A stretch of DNA of 6,219 bases from contig JALURZ010000113.1 of NCBI GenBank assembly GCA_027058735.1, forward strand, positions 6,301 to 12,519. Direction: 5' to 3'. A program made the position numbers and the translations under genes. Every line of letters begins with the position of its first letter. The stretch's first letter is position 1. The notes beneath the pieces were generated by a model. It did no database searches. It was not told where the DNA came from and saw nothing but the letters and a program-made list of their open reading frames with translations. Below, piece by piece: positions 1 to 5,161 of this stretch. The DNA is from Hyphomicrobiales bacterium (GTDB taxonomy: Bacteria; Pseudomonadota; Alphaproteobacteria; Rhizobiales; JALURZ01).

Positions 1-1146
1 GCGTTCGATGATGCGGAATCGGAGCCCGGCGACAGCGATGCCGGCGACCAGTTGGCGAACGAGGCGGACTCCGACATGTCGGGCGAGGACATGGACGCGC
101 CCGATGCGCCCGACACATCGCAGCCCTGGCAGCCGGACTGGCCGTTTTTCGGCCGCAACGAGAAGCTCTCATACCGGGTCTATACCCAGCAATTCGACGA
201 GGTCATTCAGGCTGGCGATCTGTGCGACCAGGAAGAACTGGCCCGACTGCGCCACTATCTCGACAAGCAGCTGACCCAGCTTCAGGGCGTCGTGACCCGG
301 CTCGCCAACCGGCTCCAGCGCCGTCTGCTGGCGAAACAGAACCGGGCCTGGGAGTTCGATCTGGAAGAAGGCATCCTGGATGCGGCCCGGCTGTCGCGGG
401 TGGTCACCGACCCCCTGCATCCGCTGTCCTTCAAGGTCGAGCATGACACCGAATTCAGGGACACGGTGGTGACGCTGCTGCTGGACAATTCCGGCTCCAT
501 GCGCGGGCGCCCGATCATGGTGGCGGCAACCTGCGCCGATATTCTGGCGCGCACGCTTGAGCGCTGCGGGGTCAAGGTCGAGATCCTCGGCTTCACAACA
601 CGCGCCTGGAAGGGCGGGCAGTCGCGCGAACGCTGGCTGGCCGCCGGCAAGCCGGTCAAACCGGGCCGGCTGAATGATCTGCGCCACATCATCTACAAAT
701 CCGCCGACACGCCCTGGCGGCGGGCCAAGCGCAATCTCGGCCTGATGATGCGCGAGGGCCTGCTGAAGGAGAATATCGATGGCGAGGCGCTGGTCTGGGC
801 CCATGACCGGCTGATGTGCTATCCCCAGCAACGGCGCATCCTGATGGTCATTTCCGACGGCGCGCCGGTGGATGACTCAACGCTGTCGGTCAATTCGGGA
901 AACTATCTCGAACAACAGTTGCGCCAGATCATCCACGGCATCGAAACCCGTTCGCCCGTGGAACTGCTGGCCATCGGCATCGGCCATGACGTTACGCGTT
1001 ACTACCGCCGTGCGGTCACGATCGTGGATGCGGAAGAACTGGGCGGCGCGATGACCGACAAGCTGGCTGATCTGTTTGACGACGAAACATCCCCCGTCGT
1101 TCCAAAGCCCGGCGCCCGGCGCCCGCCCCGCGCCCGGCTTCACTAG
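1..1146 (+). CDS. cobT: Aerobic cobaltochelatase subunit CobT, C-terminal part (5' end outside window)
   Basis: CobT works with the AAA+ subunit CobS and the large subunit CobN to insert cobalt into hydrogenobyrinate a,c-diamide, an ATP-driven cytoplasmic step of aerobic cobalamin synthesis. The frame is open from the first base, so 381 residues of a protein normally around 600 long are visible. Fragment residues 1-35 are the acidic Asp/Glu-rich linker typical of CobT. Residues about 45-150 form the middle region. From about 155 there is a von Willebrand factor A domain: DNSGSM at 162-167 is the DxSxS metal-ion-dependent adhesion site, Thr199/Thr200 (GFTTRAW) supply the MIDAS threonine, and Asp286 (ISDGAP) is the third MIDAS motif. 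CYPQQRRILMVISDG and AIGIGHDVTRYY are strong family signatures. The last 18 residues are a Pro/Arg-rich tail beyond the domain. The ATG at 82 and the TTG at 52 are internal, not starts. cobS is expected upstream but is not visible. Confidence 0.95.
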   Translation, partial: AFDDAESEPGDSDAGDQLANEADSDMSGEDMDAPDAPDTSQPWQPDWPFFGRNEKLSYRVYTQQFDEVIQAGDLCDQEELARLRHYLDKQLTQLQGVVTRLANRLQRRLLAKQNRAWEFDLEEGILDAARLSRVVTDPLHPLSFKVEHDTEFRDTVVTLLLDNSGSMRGRPIMVAATCADILARTLERCGVKVEILGFTTRAWKGGQSRERWLAAGKPVKPGRLNDLRHIIYKSADTPWRRAKRNLGLMMREGLLKENIDGEALVWAHDRLMCYPQQRRILMVISDGAPVDDSTLSVNSGNYLEQQLRQIIHGIETRSPVELLAIGIGHDVTRYYRRAVTIVDAEELGGAMTDKLADLFDDETSPVVPKPGARRPPRARLH

Positions 1147-1158
1147 GCGCAAACGCCC

Positions 1159-2190
1159 GTGCGCGCCGCGAGCGATCTTGCCGTCCGCCTCCTGCTCTGC
1201 GCCGGGATCGCCTGGGCCGGCGCCGGCAACGCCGCCGCCCAGCCTGCCAAGGACGGCCGGCAGATTGCGATCGCCGCGCGGCCTCTCGCTTTTGATCCCG
1301 GCAATCGCGCGCGCGTCCGGTTCGGCAAGCTGATGTGGCGCGGCGGGCTGGAGCTGTCCTCGCGCGACAAGATTTTCGGCGGGCTGTCCGGCCTGCTGGT
1401 GAGCCGCGGCGGCGAGCGGATGATCGCGGTGAGCGATCAGGGCCAGTGGCTCACGGCCAGGATCGGATATGAGGCGGGCCGCCTGGTTTCGGTGTCGAAC
1501 GTGCGCATGGGGCCGCTGCTGGGCGCCAACGGCAGGCCGCTGGCCGGCAAGGCGCTGGGGGATGCGGAATCCGTTGCCGCTGACGATCCCGCCGGACCCG
1601 GTGGCGCGGTGCTGGTATCCTTTGAGCGCGCGCACCGCATCATGCGTTATGACTTTGCGAATTCGGGCATGGCGGCACGCCCCACGGCCCTGCCATTGCC
1701 GGGGGAAGCCCGCGCGATGTCCCGCAACAAGGGCCTTGAAGCGGTTGCCAGGATGCCCGGCGGCGGCCCGTTCGCGGGCCGCCTGGTGGCCATCTCCGAA
1801 CGATTTCTGGACAGCGAGGGCAATATCATCGGCTGGCTGATCGGCGCGCGCGGGTCGGACCGGTTCGCGGTGCGCCGCATTGCCGATTTCGATATCACCG
1901 ATATCGCTTTTCTGCCCGGCGGCGATCTGGTCACCCTTGAGCGTCGCTTCACGCCGCTGAGCGGCGCGGGCCTGATGCTGCGCCGCATACGCGGCGATGC
2001 GATCAGACCGGGCGGCGTGCTGGATGGGGAGGTTTTGCTCAGGACCGGCCAGACCCTTGCGATCGACAACATGGAAGGCCTGAGCGTTCACCGCACGAGC
2101 GGGGGCGAAACCCGGCTGACGCTCATATCGGACGACAATTTCAATATCTTCCAGCGCACGCTCATCATGCAGTTCGCCATCGCCGATTAG
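1159..2190 (+). CDS. Exported esterase-like activity of phytase family protein
   Basis: This 343-residue protein matches the phytase-like family (Pfam Phytase-like, 'esterase-like activity of phytase'), a beta-propeller type fold with poorly defined substrates. Residues 1-27 are a signal peptide: Arg residues, a hydrophobic stretch LLLCAGIAWAGAG, and probable cleavage after AAA before Gln28, so the protein is probably periplasmic. Family-like blocks in order are GGLSGLLVSRGGERMIAVSDQG, DAESVAAD, SFERAHRIMRYDF, NKGLEAVARMPGG, RLVAISER, DIAFLPGGDLVTLERRF and NMEGLSVHR with ISDDNFN near the end. The start is GTG at 1159. It is the only choice that keeps the whole signal peptide, because the cobT stop lies 12 nt upstream in the same frame; no good Shine-Dalgarno precedes it, so it may rely on cobT transcription and translational coupling. 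Its stop overlaps the stop of the convergent gene at 2187. The family call is firm, the substrate unknown. Confidence 0.85.
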   Translation: MRAASDLAVRLLLCAGIAWAGAGNAAAQPAKDGRQIAIAARPLAFDPGNRARVRFGKLMWRGGLELSSRDKIFGGLSGLLVSRGGERMIAVSDQGQWLTARIGYEAGRLVSVSNVRMGPLLGANGRPLAGKALGDAESVAADDPAGPGGAVLVSFERAHRIMRYDFANSGMAARPTALPLPGEARAMSRNKGLEAVARMPGGGPFAGRLVAISERFLDSEGNIIGWLIGARGSDRFAVRRIADFDITDIAFLPGGDLVTLERRFTPLSGAGLMLRRIRGDAIRPGGVLDGEVLLRTGQTLAIDNMEGLSVHRTSGGETRLTLISDDNFNIFQRTLIMQFAIAD

Positions 2191-3053
2191 AGGGTGTCCT
2201 TATGCGGCGCCATTTTGTCGGGCCAGGTCCCGGTCAGACGGTTCAGCACGCCGTCATCCACAACCATCGATGTGGGCACGACGAACACGAAGAAAAACAC
2301 GATCACCAGCCAGACAGGCGCCTGCGCCAGCAGCTTTCTTTCCAGGATTATCCACCACAAGAGGCCGCAGAGAATGATAACGACGGCGCCGGTCGCATCA
2401 AAACCGCCTGCGAGCTTGAACAGGGCGACAAACGCGAACTGGGCCGCGAACCCGACAATCATGGCGCGCGAAACGGTGTGCCACGACGCCCAGCGGAACC
2501 ACCGCTGCGGGCGCAGGTCCGCGGGAACCGCGCCACCCAGGCCGTCGCCGTCCATCTCCACCGGGATTTCCCGCGTGACCGGATGGCGCAGCCGGCTCAT
2601 CAGCGGCCCGAACAGGAAGGCCCACATGTACCAGCCGCTGCCCGCCATGGCGGCGAAGCTGAAGATGATGTAAACAAGATCGAGCAGCAGCAGATCGAAG
2701 CCGCCGCGCTCGTCGAAATACGACAGGTTGCGCAGATACCACAACGGGCCCTGAATGAAAAACCATCCGCCAATGGCTGCCCAGACGAGCGCATAGAGCC
2801 CGCCCATGACCATCGCGCGGGTTTCCGGGATCCGGGCCTCGATGCCGCAATGAGGGCAGGAATAAACGAGACCGCTGTCATCGGCGCCGCGAAATCCGGT
2901 GCCCGTATACGCCACCTCCGGCTTCATGTCGCGCGACCCGCAACGGACGCATTTCCGAAACCTGACGGGCGCGCCCCTGCCGGGGTCGGAGTAGGTGTAG
3001 CCGGGTTCGCGTTCGCCGCAGCCGCGCGGCGCCTCGCCGTTTTCTTCGCCCAT
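2187..3053 (-). CDS. Unrecognised multi-pass membrane protein with N-terminal zinc ribbon
   Basis: I do not recognise a named family. The 288-residue product starts with a soluble segment holding two CxxC knuckles (Cys35/Cys38 in RKCVRCGS and Cys66/Cys69 in YSCPHCG), the layout of a rubredoxin-like zinc ribbon. About five hydrophobic segments follow, near residues 81-101, 119-149 (possibly two passes), 193-213, 219-237 and 245-263. A polar loop with the acidic patch EMDGDG lies near 166-171. The ATG at 3053 is chosen over an upstream in-frame codon at 3110 because AGGGGAGG (3058-3065) sits just ahead of it. The gene lies downstream of rpmB on the same strand with a 156-nt gap that carries its own possible promoter. 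A zinc ribbon joined to membrane segments suggests a sensor, chaperone or assembly factor, but that is only inference. Being a real gene is well supported by composition, ribosome binding site and length. Confidence 0.75.
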   Translation of the reverse strand: MGEENGEAPRGCGEREPGYTYSDPGRGAPVRFRKCVRCGSRDMKPEVAYTGTGFRGADDSGLVYSCPHCGIEARIPETRAMVMGGLYALVWAAIGGWFFIQGPLWYLRNLSYFDERGGFDLLLLDLVYIIFSFAAMAGSGWYMWAFLFGPLMSRLRHPVTREIPVEMDGDGLGGAVPADLRPQRWFRWASWHTVSRAMIVGFAAQFAFVALFKLAGGFDATGAVVIILCGLLWWIILERKLLAQAPVWLVIVFFFVFVVPTSMVVDDGVLNRLTGTWPDKMAPHKDTL

Positions 3054-3057
3054 GGTG

Positions 3058-3065
3058 CCTCCCCT
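3058..3065 (-). promoter_or_regulatory. Ribosome binding site that fixes the start of the zinc-ribbon membrane protein
   Basis: On the minus strand AGGGGAGG is followed by CACC and ATG at 3053. This strong Shine-Dalgarno, with a short 4-nt spacing, argues for ATG 3053 rather than the longer reading from 3110. Confidence 0.65.
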
Positions 3066-3072
3066 GGCCGGC

Positions 3073-3099
3073 GCGCATCCCCCGCCGGTCCGGATGCGC
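3073..3099 (-). repeat. Leader hairpin just upstream of the zinc-ribbon gene's ribosome binding site
   Basis: Perfect 8-bp arms GCGCATCC (3073-3080) and GGATGCGC (3092-3099) enclose an 11-nt loop. In the minus-strand transcript this stem ends 7 nt before the Shine-Dalgarno at 3058-3065. It lies inside the proposed 5' leader, so it could influence translation or mRNA stability. The arms are seen directly; the role is inferred. Confidence 0.45.
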
Positions 3100-3109
3100 C
3101 AGTTGGTCA

Positions 3110-3138
3110 ATCATGCAATTTCGCGCGATGCCCGGCAA
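3110..3138 (-). promoter_or_regulatory. Possible promoter of the zinc-ribbon membrane protein gene
   Basis: Minus-strand TTGCCG (3133-3138) and CATGAT (3110-3115) are separated by exactly 17 nt, each matching 4 of 6 bases of the sigma-70 consensus. Transcription would start near 3103 and give a leader of about 50 nt that contains the 3073-3099 hairpin. The match is moderate and co-transcription from rpmB is an alternative. Confidence 0.3.
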
Positions 3139-3160
3139 CGACCCCACGGCCCGGTCCCCA

Positions 3161-3178
3161 GGGCGCGACGACGCGCCC
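3161..3178 (-). terminator. Stem-loop downstream of rpmB, possible attenuator or Rho-assisted end
   Basis: Arms GGGCGCG (3161-3167) and CGCGCCC (3172-3178) pair perfectly around a 4-nt loop, about 30 nt after the rpmB stop codon. No T-run follows on the minus strand, so it is not a classical intrinsic terminator. It could stabilise the rpmB 3' end or partly terminate before the next gene. Confidence 0.3.
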
Positions 3179-3209
3179 GCAGCGGCACCGCTCAAAAACC
3201 GCGAAACGT

Positions 3210-3500
3210 TCAGGCGGTGGGGTTCTGCGCCTTGACGACGCGCTTCTTGATGCGAAGCGCCTGAGCGGACAGATCGCCGTCCGCCGCCTTGAGCAGGAAG
3301 GCATCCAGTCCGCCGCGATGCTCAACCGAGCGCAGGGCATGGGCGCAAATACGCATCCGGAACGACCGGCCCAGCGCATCGCTCATCAGGGTGGTATTGC
3401 ACAGATTGGGCAGGAACCGGCGCCGTGTCTTGTTGTTTGCATGGCTGACATTGTTGCCGGTCAGCACGCTCTTGCCGGTCAGTTCACAACGGCGCGCCAT
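3210..3500 (-). CDS. rpmB: 50S ribosomal protein L28
   Basis: L28 is a small protein of the large ribosomal subunit. The 96-residue product begins MARRCELTGKSVLTGNNVSH, continues with ANNKTRRRFLPNL, and has the central SFRMRICAHALRSVEHRGGLDAFLL block. This length and sequence fit alphaproteobacterial L28. The protein is basic, as expected for an RNA binder. The start at 3500 is set by the conserved MARRCELTG amino end and by GAGGAA at 3508-3513 with 7-nt spacing. An in-frame ATG at 3542 would add 14 residues not found in the family and has no properly spaced ribosome binding site. The gene appears to have its own promoter (3644-3673) and a leader of about 137 nt with a tandem repeat. It is divergent from the DUF3108 gene. 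Call is certain; its regulation is inferred. Confidence 0.97.
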   Translation of the reverse strand: MARRCELTGKSVLTGNNVSHANNKTRRRFLPNLCNTTLMSDALGRSFRMRICAHALRSVEHRGGLDAFLLKAADGDLSAQALRIKKRVVKAQNPTA

Positions 3501-3505
3501 TGTTT

Positions 3506-3573
3506 CATTCCTCAAACAGGGATATGCCGGCTGGCCGGTCATTCCTCGAACAGGGATGTACCGGCTGGCCGGT
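3506..3573 (-). repeat. 34-bp tandem direct repeat in the rpmB leader
   Basis: Two adjacent 34-nt copies (3506-3539 and 3540-3573) agree at 31 of 34 positions by eye. Both run from CATTCCTC to GGCTGGCCGGT on the plus strand. Read as rpmB mRNA, each copy ends in GAGGAATG, so the Shine-Dalgarno of rpmB is present twice; the proximal one serves the ATG at 3500. Each copy carries a CCGGC-GCCGG inverted repeat, extended in the distal copy to 8-bp arms. Confidence 0.85.
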
Positions 3574-3575
3574 AC
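3558..3575. repeat. 18-bp perfect inverted repeat in the rpmB leader
   Basis: GTACCGGC and GCCGGTAC flank a central TG. In the neighbouring repeat copy only the inner five base pairs of the arms remain. A two-base centre is too tight for an RNA hairpin without opening inner pairs, so a protein-binding DNA site is as likely as an RNA structure. Confidence 0.55.
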
Positions 3576-3643
3576 GGTGGTTGAAACCCCGAATCTCAGG
3601 CCGTATCGGCGGCGCGATGGCGACGACGCGATGGCGGCGCGTT

Positions 3644-3673
3644 GCTATAGAACGCCGGAGCGGCGCGCGTCAA
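3644..3673 (-). promoter_or_regulatory. rpmB promoter (sigma-70 type)
   Basis: On the minus strand CTTGACG supplies a -35 (TTGACG, 3668-3673) and CTATAG/TATAGC supplies a -10 (3644-3650), with 17-18 nt between them depending on register. This is close to the alphaproteobacterial housekeeping form. Transcription should begin near 3637, giving a leader of about 137 nt that spans the tandem repeat. Confidence 0.65.
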
Positions 3674-3722
3674 GTCTCGCCGCGCCCGCGAGTGCCGCAG
3701 AATGGTCAAGATTTTGCCTATT

Positions 3723-3750
3723 GTGGCCGCACCTCCGGCATGCGGGCCAC
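3723..3750. repeat. Imperfect inverted repeat upstream of the DUF3108 gene
   Basis: GTGGCCGCA (3723-3731) pairs with TGCGGGCCAC (3741-3750) with one bulged base, around a 9-nt loop. It lies between the rpmB -35 and the start of the rightward gene, so it could be an operator or part of the rightward leader. No function can be assigned. Confidence 0.35.
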
Positions 3751-3824
3751 AAGCAAGGGCGCTGGCCGCCGCGCGGCGGAGGGGTTAGGAAAAACGATAT
3801 CTTCAACCGGCAAGCATTGAAAAC

Positions 3825-4712
3825 ATGACTTCAGCTCAACGTGCAAATTCCCTGAAAACCGGAGTTCTGGCGGCGACCGCCGCAACCGTGCTGCTGGCCG
3901 GGAACCCGGCCCATGCCCAGCAGTCCGCTTCAGGCCCGGTCAAGGCGAATACGGCGATCTCCCTTGCCTATGACTTCATCGGCAATGGCTTCAAGATTCT
4001 CAGGCTCAAATTCGAGATCGCCCTGGCCAAGGACGGCTACACGGCCTCGACGAGCATCAGGACCAAGGGCGTGGGCGCCTGGCTGTCCAGCATGAAGTCC
4101 GATTCCATGGTCAAGGGCGTTGTCAAGCCGGCCGGGCTGCTGCCGCAGATGTTCGGCATGCGGACAAGAAGGTCTGACAAGAAAAGAACCTACGACCTGA
4201 AATGGGCGAAGGACGGCACCATCACCATCACCCGCTCCAAGAAGATGTCCGACTACAAGGCGCGCGCCATCGAGGCGGCGGTCATGCCCGGCATGTCGGA
4301 CCCGATCACCGCGCTGATGATGATGTCGCTGTTTCGCGCCGATACCCCGTGCGATGGGAACTACCGGGTCGTCAACGGCAAGGAGGTCTTCTCGCTAAAG
4401 GTTTCGCTGGCCGGCAAGGACAAGATCCGGAAAAGCGACGGTGGCGCCTATCGCGGCGATGCTTATGTCTGCGACATCGTCTATACGCCGCTGGCGGGAC
4501 TGTCGCGCAAGAAGATGGCCGCGTTCCGCAACAAACCGATACCGCCGATCCGGGTCTGGATGGCCCCGGTCCGGGCCGCCACTTTCGACAAGCCCATGCT
4601 CATCCCGGTCAAGGTCCGCGCTACGATCAACTGGGTGCGCGCGGTTGCCTATATGAGAAAAGGCACGATCAACGGCCGGCCTCTCAACGCCCAGTCTCAG
4701 GCAAGCAGATAG
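3825..4712 (+). CDS. DUF3108 domain-containing exported protein
   Basis: The 295-residue protein resembles the DUF3108 family, envelope proteins of unknown function. Residues 1-31 form a signal peptide with the hydrophobic run VLAATAATVLLAG and probable cleavage AHA before Gln32. The mature part has family-like blocks: a beta-rich start ISLAYDFIGNGFKILRLKFEI, KGVGAWLSSMKSDSMVKGVV, KPAGLLPQMF, the DPITALMMM segment near 159-167, and a C-terminal strand region KPMLIPVKVRATINW. Two cysteines, Cys176 (TPCDG) and Cys216 (YVCDI), could form a periplasmic disulfide. The ATG at 3825 gives a complete signal peptide, but its ribosome binding site is weak; GGAGGGG about 40 nt upstream is too far. It is divergent from rpmB and converges on the cytochrome b gene. 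A stem-loop starts on the last base of its stop codon. Confidence 0.85.
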   Translation: MTSAQRANSLKTGVLAATAATVLLAGNPAHAQQSASGPVKANTAISLAYDFIGNGFKILRLKFEIALAKDGYTASTSIRTKGVGAWLSSMKSDSMVKGVVKPAGLLPQMFGMRTRRSDKKRTYDLKWAKDGTITITRSKKMSDYKARAIEAAVMPGMSDPITALMMMSLFRADTPCDGNYRVVNGKEVFSLKVSLAGKDKIRKSDGGAYRGDAYVCDIVYTPLAGLSRKKMAAFRNKPIPPIRVWMAPVRAATFDKPMLIPVKVRATINWVRAVAYMRKGTINGRPLNAQSQASR

Positions 4713-4738
4713 CCGCTGCGCCATTTTGGCGAAGCGGC
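4712..4738 (+). terminator. Stem-loop at the end of the DUF3108 gene
   Basis: Twelve-base arms (4712-4723 and 4727-4738) pair with one mismatch around a TTT loop: GCCGCTGCGCCA against TGGCGAAGCGGC. It begins on the last base of the stop codon. A C-rich stretch rather than a T-run follows, so it is either a Rho-independent terminator without the usual tail or a 3'-end protecting hairpin. Confidence 0.5.
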
Positions 4739-4745
4739 CCCCGTG

Positions 4746-4907
4746 TTAACGTCCGGCGCGTCGTTGCGGTCGGCGCGCTGCGCGCCTTTGCGGGCCGGTT
4801 AACGAAACAGACCGCAAGGCCGCACAAAGCCGTGCGAACAGACCGGCAACCTTAACGATTTAGCGATTCGGACAGGGTTTGTTCGCCTCCTGGTCCAAAC
4901 CTTAACG
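4746..4907. repeat. Four TTAACG hexamers at about 50-53 bp intervals
   Basis: TTAACG occurs at 4746, 4799, 4852 and 4902, giving intervals of 53, 53 and 50 bp, near five helical turns. Related words are TTAATC at 4972 and CTAACG at 5126. Several are preceded by AACC or GACC. The sequence between them is not clearly repeated. TTAA is the CtrA half-site core, but no second TTAA occurs at the 11-nt offset of a full site. Confidence 0.5.
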
Positions 4908-4910
4908 CCG
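4863..4910 (+). repeat. Diverged 48-bp direct repeat, copy A
   Basis: This segment aligns without gaps to 5087-5134 at 36 of 48 positions by eye, both beginning GCGATTCGG and ending TAACGCCG. Inside copy A, GGTTTG (4876-4881) can pair with CAAACC (4896-4901) over a 14-nt loop; this pairing is not conserved in copy B. Confidence 0.5.
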
Positions 4911-5086
4911 CCGCCCATGCGCCGCGCGGGACGGTTCATGGATAATCAGCGCCCCCTTTTGGCCCAGACCGTTAATCCTTGCCGCCCGCGAACAGGCGAT
5001 GGCGGGGGCAAACCGGACTCCATTGTGTTCGCCGCGCCGCCTGGCGCCACATATGGCGTGAACGAAGCGAGAATCCGGGGGAGTCA

Positions 5087-5134
5087 GCGATTCGGTCAAC
5101 CTTTGTTCCGCCCCCGTTCCGAATCCTAACGCCG
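5087..5134 (+). repeat. Diverged 48-bp direct repeat, copy B
   Basis: Partner of copy A, 224 bp further right. Its own inverted repeat is different: GATTCGG (5089-5095) with CCGAATC (5119-5125). An alternative stem joins CGGGGG (5076-5081) to CCCCCG (5111-5116). Lying 27-75 nt beyond the cytochrome b stop, one of these could mark the 3' end of that operon, but no T-run follows. Confidence 0.45.
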
Positions 5135-5161
5135 AATGGACAACCTGTTGAAACATCACAT

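Larger units (their letters stand above)
3501..3824. other. Divergent intergenic region between rpmB and the DUF3108 gene
   Basis: This 324-nt gap has no convincing gene. From left to right it holds the rpmB ribosome binding site, a 34-bp tandem repeat, the rpmB promoter, an imperfect hairpin (3723-3750) and a 14-bp perfect palindrome CCGCCGCGCGGCGG at 3766-3779. I could not find a convincing sigma-70 promoter for the rightward gene. Confidence 0.7.
4713..5161. other. Long gene-free gap between convergent genes, rich in TTAACG words and degenerate repeats
   Basis: Genes run into this 449-nt stretch from both sides, so no promoter is required here, yet it is far longer than the other gaps in the window. 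I see no RNA gene and no plausible coding frame. It holds the terminator-like stem-loop at its left end, a small GC hairpin (GGCGCG-CTG-CGCGCC, 4772-4786), four regularly spaced TTAACG words, a diverged 48-bp direct repeat, and inverted repeats including GCGAACA (4988-4994) with TGTTCGC (5026-5032). Confidence 0.7.

Noticed and set aside
877..2091. A 404-codon minus-strand frame across the cobT/esterase junction
   Set aside because: It lies antisense to two well-supported genes and gives a low-complexity Ala/Arg/Gly/Gln-rich product without a domain.
3501..3542. N-terminally extended L28 starting at ATG 3542
   Set aside because: L28 begins at MARRCELTG in the family, and GAGG is only one base from this ATG, too close for initiation; the extension lies in the tandem repeat.
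3501..3575. CRISPR-like repeat array
   Set aside because: The two copies are directly adjacent without a spacer and there are only two; no cas gene is present.
2202..3584. A 460-codon open frame on the plus strand opposite the membrane protein and rpmB
   Set aside because: It is antisense to rpmB and to a gene with clear membrane segments and a good ribosome binding site. Its product is Arg/Pro/Ala/His-rich with no recognisable domain, typical of GC-rich shadow frames.
3780..3824. Promoter immediately ahead of the DUF3108 gene using GATATC at 3796-3801 as -10
   Set aside because: The sequence 17 nt upstream is GC-rich with no TTG-like -35, so I could not support it.
4202..4240. Poly-histidine run in an alternative plus-strand frame
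   Set aside because: It arises from reading the DUF3108 codons for GTITIT in another frame and is not a real metal-binding protein.
4746..5131. Full CtrA binding sites (TTAA-N7-TTAA)
   Set aside because: None of the TTAA words has a second TTAA at the required offset, so only half-site cores are present.
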